This document shows positions 1-4,816 of a DNA stretch of 5,798 bases, piece after piece. The notes beneath the pieces are model-generated. The model made no database searches, had not been told where the DNA came from, and saw only the letters and a list, made by a program, of their open reading frames with translations. Source of the stretch: Bacillota bacterium (GTDB lineage: Bacteria > Bacillota > Dehalobacteriia > UBA4068); assembly GCA_030528765.1 (NCBI GenBank), contig JAUMYD010000122.1, positions 1 to 5,798 on the forward strand. Direction: 5' to 3'. A program made the translations under genes and the position numbers. Positions within the stretch are counted from its first letter, which is position 1, and every line of letters begins with the position of its first letter.

Positions 1-474
1 CCAGGCCACGAGGTAAACTTTTTTGATCCCACTGTGCTGCTGCAAAGCCTCTGTGATCGTCCGAATGGCGATTTGGGCCGCCTCCTGCTTGGGATAGCCG
101 TAAACCCCAGTGGAAATGGCCGGGAAGGCGATGCTGGAAAATCCCTTTTCTGCTGCGATCTCCATGGATGCGCGGTAGCAGCTGGCAAGCAGCTCCGGCT
201 CCTGCTGATCCCCGCCCTGCCAGATGGGCCCCACTGTGTGGATGATATAGGGTGCAGGCAGGCGATAGCCCTTGCTCAGCTTGGCCTGGCCCACTGGGCA
301 GCCGTGAAGCCCACGGCACTCCTCCAGCAGCTCGGGGCCGGCAGCCGCATGGATCGCGCCATCCACACCTCCTCCGCCAAGCAGAGAAGTGTTAGCTGCA
401 TTCACGATGGCATCCACGCCCAGCTTTACTATATTTCCCTGATAAACGCAGATTCGGCTTTTGGTCCCGTTCAT
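1..474 (-). CDS. Macro-domain ADP-ribose / O-acetyl-ADP-ribose hydrolase, YmdB type (partial, C-terminus cut by window edge)
   Basis: The 158 visible residues align by eye along their whole length with the YmdB/MacroD macro-domain family, which removes acetyl from O-acetyl-ADP-ribose or ADP-ribose from acidic side chains in the cytoplasm. Visible motifs are VDAIVNAAN (20-28), the glycine-rich LLGGGGVDGAIH loop (31-42), AAGPELLEEC (44-53), IIHTVGPIW (77-85) and the phosphate loop ISTGVYGYP (120-128). Asn25, Asn28 and Asp38 have the same spacing as the MacroD1 residues Asn171, Asn174 and Asp184. The usual GDI motif reads GNI (13-15), so the Asp expected to contact adenine is Asn. The frame is open at base 1; E. 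coli YmdB is about 177 residues, so roughly 10-25 residues are missing. The ATG at 472-474 has AAAGGGAG (482-489) seven bases upstream. A good promoter lies just ahead, so it is probably its own transcription unit. Family assignment is firm; the in vivo substrate is not known. Confidence 0.93.
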   Translation of the reverse strand, partial: MNGTKSRICVYQGNIVKLGVDAIVNAANTSLLGGGGVDGAIHAAAGPELLEECRGLHGCPVGQAKLSKGYRLPAPYIIHTVGPIWQGGDQQEPELLASCYRASMEIAAEKGFSSIAFPAISTGVYGYPKQEAAQIAIRTITEALQQHSGIKKVYLVAW

Positions 475-526
475 AGCTGTACTCCCTTTGCAGTAGATTT
501 ATCCAATCGCATATTTGTTTTATTTT

Positions 527-555
527 ATTGTAAGCCTCTGCCCGGGGGAAGTCAA
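527..555 (-). promoter_or_regulatory. Sigma-A-type promoter for the macro-domain gene
   Basis: On the minus strand a -35 box TTGACT (550-555) and a -10 box TACAAT (527-532) are separated by exactly 17 bases; each box differs from consensus at one position. The predicted start point is near 520, giving a leader of about 45 bases that carries the AAAGGGAG ribosome binding site. The promoter sits between the 568-601 hairpin and the macro gene, so the macro gene is likely transcribed independently of the small upstream gene. Confidence 0.8.
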
Positions 556-567
556 TAAGGTTAAATT

Positions 568-601
568 ATGAAAAGGAGCAGCAAAAGCTGCTCCTTTTCA
601 T
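568..601 (-). terminator. Perfect 15-bp hairpin, probable terminator of the small membrane-protein gene
   Basis: Bases 568-582 and 587-601 are perfect reverse complements around a four-base loop. On the minus strand the core GGAGCAGC/GCTGCTCC is followed by TTTT, CATAATTTAAC, an A/T-rich exit consistent with an intrinsic terminator; the T-run itself pairs with an upstream A-run. It lies 19 bases past the stop codon of the minus-strand gene at 621-896 and just before the macro-gene promoter. On the plus strand, T-rich sequence (610-622) also follows, so it could act both ways, but no plus-strand gene enters it. Confidence 0.75.
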
Positions 602-620
602 GTGCCTCCTTTTTTGTTTT

Positions 621-896
621 TTATTTGCCGTCCTCCTGCAGCTTATCCAGGCGCTGCAGCAAGCGGTGACAGCGCAGCCAGTTGCCTTCTCCCTGATAGT
701 ACAGGCGCAATTCCTCTGCGGCTCGTTTTTGCAGGCGTTCAATGCGCAGTTCCGGATCCTGCCATTCCTGTATGCCCTTTGCTGCCTGCGGAATGAGCAG
801 GATCCCCAGCAGCAGAGCGGCACAGAGCAGCAGGTATGTGCCGGGTCCCTTTCTTTGTTGCTTCATTTGTGTATCAGGAAGAAGGCCTTTTTCCAT
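621..896 (-). CDS. Small single-pass membrane protein of unknown function
   Basis: This is a 91-residue protein that I do not recognise. A short basic N-terminus (MKQQRKGPG at residues 11-19) precedes a hydrophobic helix at about 20-36 (TYLLLCAALLLGILLIP). The remaining 55 residues are charged and helical-looking, rich in Arg, Glu, Leu and Gln, with a possible short coiled coil (LRIERLQKRAAEELRLYY). The pattern suggests a membrane-anchored protein with its tail outside, or a signal-anchor. I chose the ATG at 896 because AAGGGTG lies six bases upstream; the frame extends to a TTG at 974 but that start has weaker support, and an internal ATG at residue 11 is also possible. The gene diverges from the SPFH operon and shares its 150-base control region. 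No convincing promoter was found; TACTAT (926-931) could be a -10 box but has no good -35. It ends at the 568-601 hairpin. Confidence 0.6.
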   Translation of the reverse strand: MEKGLLPDTQMKQQRKGPGTYLLLCAALLLGILLIPQAAKGIQEWQDPELRIERLQKRAAEELRLYYQGEGNWLRCHRLLQRLDKLQEDGK

Positions 897-955
897 GGGC
901 TTCACCCTTTCGTTTGTTTTCTGAGATAGTATTTCGCCCTGCAGCTGGGGAAACC

Positions 956-974
956 TTGACAAAAATATCGTCAA
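956..974. repeat. TTGAC-N9-GTCAA dyad in the divergent control region
   Basis: TTGAC (956-960) and GTCAA (970-974) form an inverted repeat with a nine-base AT-rich spacer, a spacing that places the arms about 1.4 helical turns apart. It lies between the two divergent genes, 18 bases upstream of the -35 box of the SPFH promoter. It could be an operator; no regulator can be named from the sequence. The arms also resemble -35 hexamers in both orientations, but no matching -10 box sits 16-18 bases from either one. Confidence 0.35.
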
Positions 975-991
975 ATCCCCCGTAGATCTTC

Positions 992-1020
992 TTGACGGTG
1001 TGATATTTTGATGATATTAT
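992..1020 (+). promoter_or_regulatory. Sigma-A-type promoter of the SPFH-RHH-Zn ribbon-MAP-flavoprotein operon
   Basis: A -35 box TTGACG (992-997) and a -10 box TATTAT (1015-1020) are separated by exactly 17 bases, each with one mismatch to consensus. The predicted start point is near 1027, giving a very short leader of about 20 bases that carries the AAAGGAGGTG ribosome binding site. The spacer and -10 box overlap a cluster of GATATT repeats, which would allow a repressor to block the polymerase directly. Confidence 0.78.
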
Positions 1021-1030
1021 TTTAATATCA
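1001..1030. repeat. TGATATT direct and inverted repeats overlapping the operon promoter (candidate operator)
   Basis: The heptamer TGATATT occurs at 1001-1007 and 1012-1018, in direct orientation and 11 bases apart (one helical turn). Its reverse complement AATATCA is at 1024-1030, five bases after the second copy. The copies cover the promoter spacer, the -10 box and the predicted start point. The hexamer core occurs once more in reverse (964-969). Ribbon-helix-helix proteins commonly bind tandem or inverted short half-sites spaced about one turn apart, and the second gene of this operon encodes one, so autoregulation is a reasonable inference. AT-richness could also produce such repeats by chance. 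Confidence 0.45.
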
Positions 1031-1040
1031 AAAGGAGGTG
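1031..1040 (+). promoter_or_regulatory. Strong ribosome binding site that fixes the GTG start of the SPFH gene
   Basis: AAAGGAGGTG is a near-perfect match to the anti-Shine-Dalgarno sequence. It lies eight bases (counting from the end of AGGAGG) before the GTG at 1047. An in-frame GTG at 1038 lies inside this site itself and therefore cannot be the start. Confidence 0.9.
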
Positions 1041-1046
1041 CTTTTC

Positions 1047-1949
1047 GTGAGCAAAAAGAACATAGAACAGGCCTTTGGTACCCCAGAACGGGAAGCCTGG
1101 AAATGGAACGGCTTTTTGGGGATCTTGTTGATCCTTCTTCTCTGCGGTCTTGGGGTCTGGGCTTGTGTTGGTTTCTCTGCCGGCTCAGCCCTTTGGACTT
1201 TGTTTTTGATTTTGGGGATCATCGGTTTTTGTCTGGCTTTTGTTTTGCTCTGCGGTCTGGTCATTGTTCAGCCCAATAACGCGGCTGTTATCACCTTTTT
1301 TGGTCGCTATATGGGCGTGATTCGGGAAAATGGCGTCTGGCTGACGGTTCCTTTCTCTGCCGCCCGGAAGGTTTCCCTGCGTGTGCGGAATTTCAACAGC
1401 GAAAAGCTAAAGGTGAATGATACCAACGGCAACCCCATCGAAATCGCAGCCGTGATCGTTTTTAAGGTCACCGATCCGGCCAAGGCCCTGCTGGATGTGA
1501 ACAATTATGAGCAGTTTGTGGAGATTCAGAGCGAAACCTCTCTGCGCCATGTGGCCGCCCAGTATCCTTATGATGATTTCGATGAAGGCCGCGCCTCTCT
1601 GCGCAGCAATGCAGATGAAGTCAGCCGCCAGCTCCAGGATGAGCTGCAGGCTCGTTTGGATGTAGCCGGCGTGCAGATCCTGGAAGCCCGGCTGACCCAT
1701 TTGGCCTATGCCACGGAGATCGCTTCTGCCATGCTCCAGCGGCAGCAGGCAGCCGCCATTCTGGCTGCCCGACAGATCATCGTGGATGGCGCTGTGGGCA
1801 TGGCCCAGATGGCCATTGAAAAGCTGGAAGCCGAAGCCGGCTGCCAGCTGGATGAAGAACGGAAGATGAGCATGATCAATAACCTGATGGTATCCATCAT
1901 CACCGATCGTTCCTCTCAGCCGGTGATCAATGTTGGGAGCATGTATTGA
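1047..1949 (+). CDS. SPFH/band-7 domain membrane protein
   Basis: This is a 300-residue SPFH (stomatin/prohibitin/flotillin/HflK) protein. Two hydrophobic segments at about 22-43 and 48-74 form an N-terminal membrane anchor, followed directly by the SPFH core (about 72-235): VQPNNAAVITFFGRYMGVIRENG-like entry, a KVNDTNGNPIEIAAVIVFKVTDPAKA strand region (122-147), then helices through RQLQDELQARLDVAGVQILEARL. A shorter C-terminal helical part (about 228-285) is Ala/Gln-rich and the protein ends in VINVGSMY. It lacks the long coiled coil of flotillins. Such proteins oligomerise into ring- or cage-like membrane microdomain scaffolds that often control proteases or membrane order; the partner here is unknown. 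The GTG start follows an AAAGGAGGTG site. It is the first gene of a five-gene operon, and its stop TGA shares a base with the ATG of the RHH gene. Family assignment is firm; specific function is open. Confidence 0.92.
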   Translation: MSKKNIEQAFGTPEREAWKWNGFLGILLILLLCGLGVWACVGFSAGSALWTLFLILGIIGFCLAFVLLCGLVIVQPNNAAVITFFGRYMGVIRENGVWLTVPFSAARKVSLRVRNFNSEKLKVNDTNGNPIEIAAVIVFKVTDPAKALLDVNNYEQFVEIQSETSLRHVAAQYPYDDFDEGRASLRSNADEVSRQLQDELQARLDVAGVQILEARLTHLAYATEIASAMLQRQQAAAILAARQIIVDGAVGMAQMAIEKLEAEAGCQLDEERKMSMINNLMVSIITDRSSQPVINVGSMY

Positions 1950-2149
1950 TGGCAGCTGGCGAAAACAGCGGTAAAAAAAGCTTCGCGCTCCGTGTGGACG
2001 CGGAGCTCTTTGCCGCGCTGAACGCATGGGCAGAGGATGAATTGCGCAGCGTAAATGGGCAGATCGAGTGGATCCTGCGGGAGGCTCTGCGCAAAGAAGG
2101 AAGACTGCCAAAAAAGTATCGGCAGCGGGGGGAGGAAAAACAGGAATGA
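1949..2149 (+). CDS. Arc/MetJ-type ribbon-helix-helix DNA-binding protein
   Basis: This 66-residue protein has the plan of the ribbon-helix-helix fold. A strand KSFALRVD (10-17) carries alternating residues that would enter the major groove. Helix A follows (AELFAALNAWAEDE, 18-31), then a turn and helix B (SVNGQIEWILREALRKEG, 34-51), and finally a basic tail. The segment RSVNGQIEWILREAL is characteristic of small Arc-like proteins annotated as Arc-family DNA-binding proteins. Such proteins act as dimers or tetramers. The ATG overlaps the SPFH stop codon by one base (TGATG), with TTGGGAGC (1933-1940) as ribosome binding site, and its own stop overlaps the next start, so all three are probably translationally coupled. 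No toxin gene is adjacent, so it is unlikely to be a classic antitoxin. It may autoregulate through the TGATATT repeats at 1001-1030 (inference). Confidence 0.85.
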   Translation: MAAGENSGKKSFALRVDAELFAALNAWAEDELRSVNGQIEWILREALRKEGRLPKKYRQRGEEKQE

Positions 2150-2352
2150 AGGTAGAAAAATGTCCTGAATGCGGAAGCAAAAATTTGGGGCGCGGGGAGT
2201 TCAGCGGCTATGCTTGTCTGACCGTCTGCAATGCAGCCGGGAAGCCCGGCTTTCGCGGTTCCGCGGTGCAGGCTGTGCTTTGTTCGGATTGCGGCCTGAT
2301 TTTGGAACTGCGGGTAAAGCAGCCCCATAAATTTGCGCCGAAAACCAAATAA
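2146..2352 (+). CDS. Small zinc-ribbon protein
   Basis: This 68-residue protein has two CxxC knuckles, CPEC (6-9) and CSDC (46-49), separated by a 36-residue insert that would form the beta ribbon; this is the layout of a treble-clef/zinc-ribbon domain binding one Zn2+. Two further cysteines (24 and 28) lie in the insert. The pattern CPECGSKNLGRGEFSGYA followed by CSDCGLILELRVKQPHKF resembles small bacterial proteins that are sometimes annotated, without evidence, as TFIIIB-like. The ATG at 2146 overlaps the RHH stop (ATGA), and GGGGGGAGG (2127-2135) supplies a ribosome binding site ten bases upstream; the frame is open further upstream but those starts lie deep in the RHH gene. The overlap implies coupled expression with the RHH protein. 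Its role (nucleic-acid or protein contact) cannot be decided from sequence. Confidence 0.82.
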   Translation: MKVEKCPECGSKNLGRGEFSGYACLTVCNAAGKPGFRGSAVQAVLCSDCGLILELRVKQPHKFAPKTK

Positions 2353-2366
2353 AAGAGGCGGATCAT

Positions 2367-3122
2367 ATGATTATTAAAACAGCAGAAGAACTGGCTGGCA
2401 TGCAGGAGATCGGGCGTATCTGCGCCATCACCCTGAAAAAAATGGGGGAAGCTCTGCAGCCCGGCATGACCACAAAGGAACTGGATCTGATCGGTGCAGA
2501 GATTCTGGCCTCCTATGGTGCGAAATCTGCTCCCATCACCTGCTATAATTTCCCCGGCCATAACTGCATCAGTGTCAATGAAGTCGTTGCCCACGGCATC
2601 CCCGGGGATTATGTGATCCAGCCCGGTGATGTGGTAAATATTGATGTTTCTGCGGTGAAGAATGGCTATTTTGGGGATAATGGCGCCAGCTTTGCTGTAG
2701 CACCGGTGAAAGCTGCCACCCAGAAGCTGATCGATTGCGGAAAACGGGCTTTGCAATGCGCCATCCGTGCGGCCATTGCCGGTGCGCCTTTGAACGGTAT
2801 TGGCCTGGCTGCGGAAAAAGAAGCCCATCGTCACGGCTATACCACCATCCGCAATCTCTGCGGTCATGGCGTGGGCCATACTCTGCATGATGAGCCGGAC
2901 AGCATTTATAATTATCATGAGCGGCGGGATAAGCGCATCCTGCAGCCCGGTGTGGTGCTGGCCATCGAGCCCTTCGTCGCCATGGGCGATACCTATGTGG
3001 AGGACGCCAATGATGATGGCTGGACGCTGGTAACACCCCACCGCCGTCAGGTGGTTCAGTTCGAATATACGGTCATGGTTCGGGAAGATCAGGATCCGCT
3101 GATCCTTACTTGGGCTGAGTAG
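2367..3122 (+). CDS. map: Type I methionine aminopeptidase (YflG-like)
   Basis: This 251-residue enzyme removes the initiator Met from nascent proteins in the cytoplasm using a two-metal centre. All five metal ligands are visible: Asp93 (NIDVSA), Asp104 (YFGDNG), His167 (CGHGVGH), Glu201 (AIEPF) and Glu233 (QFEYTVMV). The substrate-site histidines His76 (VAHGIP) and His174 (LHDEP) are also present. The length matches bacterial type I enzymes without an N-terminal extension. Detailed wording (GMTTKELDLIGAEIL near the start, GDGWT-like DDGWTLVTP near the end) is closer to B. subtilis YflG, the accessory enzyme, than to the housekeeping copy beside the adk/secY cluster; the gene's location here, away from ribosomal genes, agrees. 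The position after Glu233 is Tyr, where His is usual. It starts 14 bases after the zinc-ribbon stop with AGAGGCG as ribosome binding site, and no promoter is seen in the gap. Confidence 0.95.
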   Translation: MIIKTAEELAGMQEIGRICAITLKKMGEALQPGMTTKELDLIGAEILASYGAKSAPITCYNFPGHNCISVNEVVAHGIPGDYVIQPGDVVNIDVSAVKNGYFGDNGASFAVAPVKAATQKLIDCGKRALQCAIRAAIAGAPLNGIGLAAEKEAHRHGYTTIRNLCGHGVGHTLHDEPDSIYNYHERRDKRILQPGVVLAIEPFVAMGDTYVEDANDDGWTLVTPHRRQVVQFEYTVMVREDQDPLILTWAE

Positions 3123-3135
3123 TCAGGAGGGTGTT

Positions 3136-3702
3136 ATGAAAATCGTTTTGTTGTCTGGTTCCCCCCGGCCTGATGGGAATACCATGCAGGTGCTGGAAGC
3201 CTGCGCCGAGGCCATTCGTGCGCAGGGTGTGGAGGCTGAGCTGCTTTCCCTGGCCGGGAAAGAGATCCGCTCCTGCATTGCCTGCCGGAAATGTCGGGAA
3301 ACCAAGGATTGTATTCTGCAGGACGACGCTTTGGAGCTTTTTCGCAAGATCGAGCAGGCAGATGGCTTTATCGTGGGTGCCCCGGTCTATTACGGAACTG
3401 TCCGGGGCGATGTGATGAATTTTGTCCAGCGGCTTTCTGCCCATTCCGCGCATCATGGGCGATTTCTGGATGGCATGGTGGGCGGCCCGGTGGTTGTTGG
3501 CCGCCGGGGCGGGCACACGGCCAGCATTCAGGAGCTGCTGATGTTTTGCTTCATCTCCGGAATGATCGTGCCGGGCTCTACCTACTGGAATATGGTCTTT
3601 GGCCGGGAGGCCGGTGAGGCCATGGAGGATACAGAGGGACTGGAGCACTCTGTCCGCTTTGCCACCCGCTGCGCGGAACTGGCGAAAAGGCTGCGGGGAT
3701 AA
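3136..3702 (+). CDS. Flavodoxin-fold NAD(P)H-dependent reductase, iron-sulfur flavoprotein (Isf) type
   Basis: This 188-residue protein belongs to the flavodoxin-like FMN reductase family. SGSPRPDGNT (7-16) after the first strand is the FMN-phosphate loop, and GAPVYYGTVRGDVMNFVQRL (81-100) is the second flavin-contact region. A compact cysteine motif C47-X2-C50-X2-C53-X5-C59 fits the Isf pattern, which binds a [4Fe-4S] cluster next to FMN and carries electrons in anaerobes, including O2 or H2O2 detoxification in archaeal Isf. The C-terminal half holds RGGHTASIQELLMFCFISGMIVPGS (123-148), typical of this family. AGGAGG (3125-3130) precedes the ATG by five bases, 13 bases after the aminopeptidase stop. 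It is the last gene of the operon, followed 43 bases later by a strong terminator. Redox partner and substrate are not evident. Confidence 0.9.
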   Translation: MKIVLLSGSPRPDGNTMQVLEACAEAIRAQGVEAELLSLAGKEIRSCIACRKCRETKDCILQDDALELFRKIEQADGFIVGAPVYYGTVRGDVMNFVQRLSAHSAHHGRFLDGMVGGPVVVGRRGGHTASIQELLMFCFISGMIVPGSTYWNMVFGREAGEAMEDTEGLEHSVRFATRCAELAKRLRG

Positions 3703-3745
3703 ACGTGCTTCCGTTGGAAAGCCTGCATTTTGCTGATCAGAGAAA

Positions 3746-3785
3746 AAGCCTGAACCGATTCTTTCCGGTTCAGGCTTGCTTTTTT
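3746..3785 (+). terminator. Bidirectional intrinsic terminator between the convergent operons
   Basis: A perfect 12-bp stem (3746-3757 with 3766-3777) has an eight-base loop and is followed on the plus strand by GCTTTTTT (3778-3785). On the minus strand the same stem exits into TTTTTCTCT, so it can also end transcripts arriving from the minus-strand DUF2156/GNAT operon. It lies 43 bases past the flavoprotein stop codon and about 125 bases past the stop of the opposing gene. Confidence 0.9.
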
Positions 3786-3787
3786 GC

Positions 3788-3825
3788 AGGGGCTTTTGTA
3801 TCTTAGCGGTTTCCGAAAAGCCCCT
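3788..3825. repeat. Inverted repeat AGGGGCTTTT / AAAAGCCCCT in the convergent gap
   Basis: Arms of 10 bp (3788-3797 and 3816-3825) enclose an 18-base loop that itself contains CGG-TTT-CCG (3807-3815). It is transcribed in the 3' region of the minus-strand operon just before the bidirectional terminator. No U-run follows on either strand, so it is probably not a terminator by itself; it could stabilise the mRNA 3' end. The rest of the 3703-3910 gap shows no gene. Confidence 0.5.
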
Positions 3826-3910
3826 CTTTGCTTCGCTCCCGCAGCAAGACCGCAAAACTGCCTTCTCAAGGGGATTTCGCCTCCGCGGCTGAGCATTCGC
3901 GCCCCGGCGC

Positions 3911-4816
3911 TCAGGTGATCTCATTTACCCAGTTCCGATCCTTTGTCATCCCATAGCTTTCTGCGGTAAAGCGGGAAATCGTCTCTTCAGACCAGCTGTC
4001 CGGCACATCCAGCCGGCGGCACATCACGTGGGGCCGGATTCCCCTGATCTCTCCCAGCTGCGGAGCGGGCAGCGGTGCATACCAGTGTGCGGAGGGGAAG
4101 CCTTCTTTCCGGGCCAGGGTTTGTGCCAGGGAAATTGCTTCCTGCAGAGCTGTTTCTGTTGTATAGCCGATCTCATGGATACGGAAGCGTCCCTTTTCCG
4201 GCAGCCAAAGCAGGTAGGCCTTGCTGCTTAGCCATAGCTCGCCACCATCGCAGAGGAAATCCTCCATAAAGGTGCGCCAGTTTTCCGGGCTGCGCAGAAT
4301 GTAGCCATTCCAGCTGCGCGTCATATTGTGGTAGATTTGGTCACAGCGGGCCAACTCTTCCGGGCGTATTTGTGCACTGCGCCAGTTTTGGGGCAGGGGA
4401 GTCTCCCGTGCCGGGAAGCATTGCTGCCGCAGTTGATAGCAGTGGATGAAGCCCAGCGGCGCATAGACCCTGGGAAGCTCCGTGTGAAGCATAGCCATGC
4501 GGCAGCCGCTTTGCTTCAGCTTTTGCAGTGCATGATGGAGCAGGCAGCGAGCGAAGCCTCTGTTTTGTTGGCTCTTTTCCGTTACGAGACCGACCAGATA
4601 GACCGCCCGGCAGATACTGCCGTTCAGTGCCAGGTGATAGGGTGCCAGCTGCAAACAGCTTGCCAGCTGCCCATTCTCCCATAGGCAGAGTGTGCGCGCC
4701 GGACGATAGATTCGCCGGAAATACCAGTCTGTGTAGGGTTCTTCCTCCCCGAAGCCTTCGATCCAGAGTCTGCGGATCGCAGCTTCCTCTCCGGGAACCG
4801 TCTGGCGGATATTCAT
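3911..4816 (-). CDS. GNAT-family N-acetyltransferase, Eis-like
   Basis: This 301-residue protein has an N-terminal GNAT domain: a strand-helix start (MNIRQTVPGEEAAIRRLW), the acetyl-CoA pyrophosphate loop QNRGFARCLL (84-93) after VYLVGLVTE (72-80), and AMLHTELPRVYAPLGF (108-123), whose Tyr118 is in the position of the general acid seen in Eis-type enzymes. The 180 residues after the first domain fit the second GNAT-like half of Eis proteins, although the C-terminal sterol-carrier domain of full Eis (about 400 residues) appears shortened or absent. Eis enzymes acetylate amines, including lysines and aminoglycosides; the acceptor here is unknown. The ATG at 4816 overlaps the stop of the upstream DUF2156 gene (ATGA), with GGGAG five bases ahead; a longer in-frame extension to 4879 would lie inside that gene and is less likely. 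Transcription probably ends at the 3746-3785 terminator. Confidence 0.88.
   Translation of the reverse strand: MNIRQTVPGEEAAIRRLWIEGFGEEEPYTDWYFRRIYRPARTLCLWENGQLASCLQLAPYHLALNGSICRAVYLVGLVTEKSQQNRGFARCLLHHALQKLKQSGCRMAMLHTELPRVYAPLGFIHCYQLRQQCFPARETPLPQNWRSAQIRPEELARCDQIYHNMTRSWNGYILRSPENWRTFMEDFLCDGGELWLSSKAYLLWLPEKGRFRIHEIGYTTETALQEAISLAQTLARKEGFPSAHWYAPLPAPQLGEIRGIRPHVMCRRLDVPDSWSEETISRFTAESYGMTKDRNWVNEIT

Noticed and set aside
34..558. A 174-codon plus-strand frame opposite the macro-domain gene
   Set aside because: The minus-strand frame shows a full set of macro-domain motifs; the plus frame has no family resemblance or ribosome binding site and is an antisense shadow.
566..611. An 11-codon reading frame on the minus strand (MKRSSFCCSFS) with AGGAGG just ahead, like a leader peptide
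   Set aside because: It lies almost wholly inside the perfect 568-601 hairpin, which explains its sequence. The ribosome-site-to-ATG distance is only three bases, and a separate promoter for the next gene lies downstream.
1949..2149. The RHH protein as the antitoxin of a toxin-antitoxin pair
   Set aside because: No adjacent small toxin (RelE/ParE, MazF, HicA or PIN type) is present; neighbours are an SPFH protein and a zinc ribbon.
1407..2180. A 257-codon minus-strand frame opposite the SPFH and RHH genes
   Set aside because: It runs across two confidently identified plus-strand genes, is rich in His/Pro/Arg in shadow fashion, and matches no family.
2208..3041. A 277-codon minus-strand frame opposite the zinc-ribbon and aminopeptidase genes
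   Set aside because: The aminopeptidase on the plus strand has every catalytic ligand; the antisense frame is a by-product of its codon use.
3889..3914. CTGAGC/GCTCAG stem with nested GCGCC/GGCGC at the end of the Eis-like gene, as a terminator
   Set aside because: The two stems compete, one has a two-base loop, the structure includes the stop codon, and no T-run follows on the minus strand.
3106..3924. A 272-codon minus-strand frame across the flavoprotein gene and the convergent gap
   Set aside because: It would read through the bidirectional terminator and the well-supported flavoprotein gene; no recognisable domain and a low-complexity basic N-terminus.
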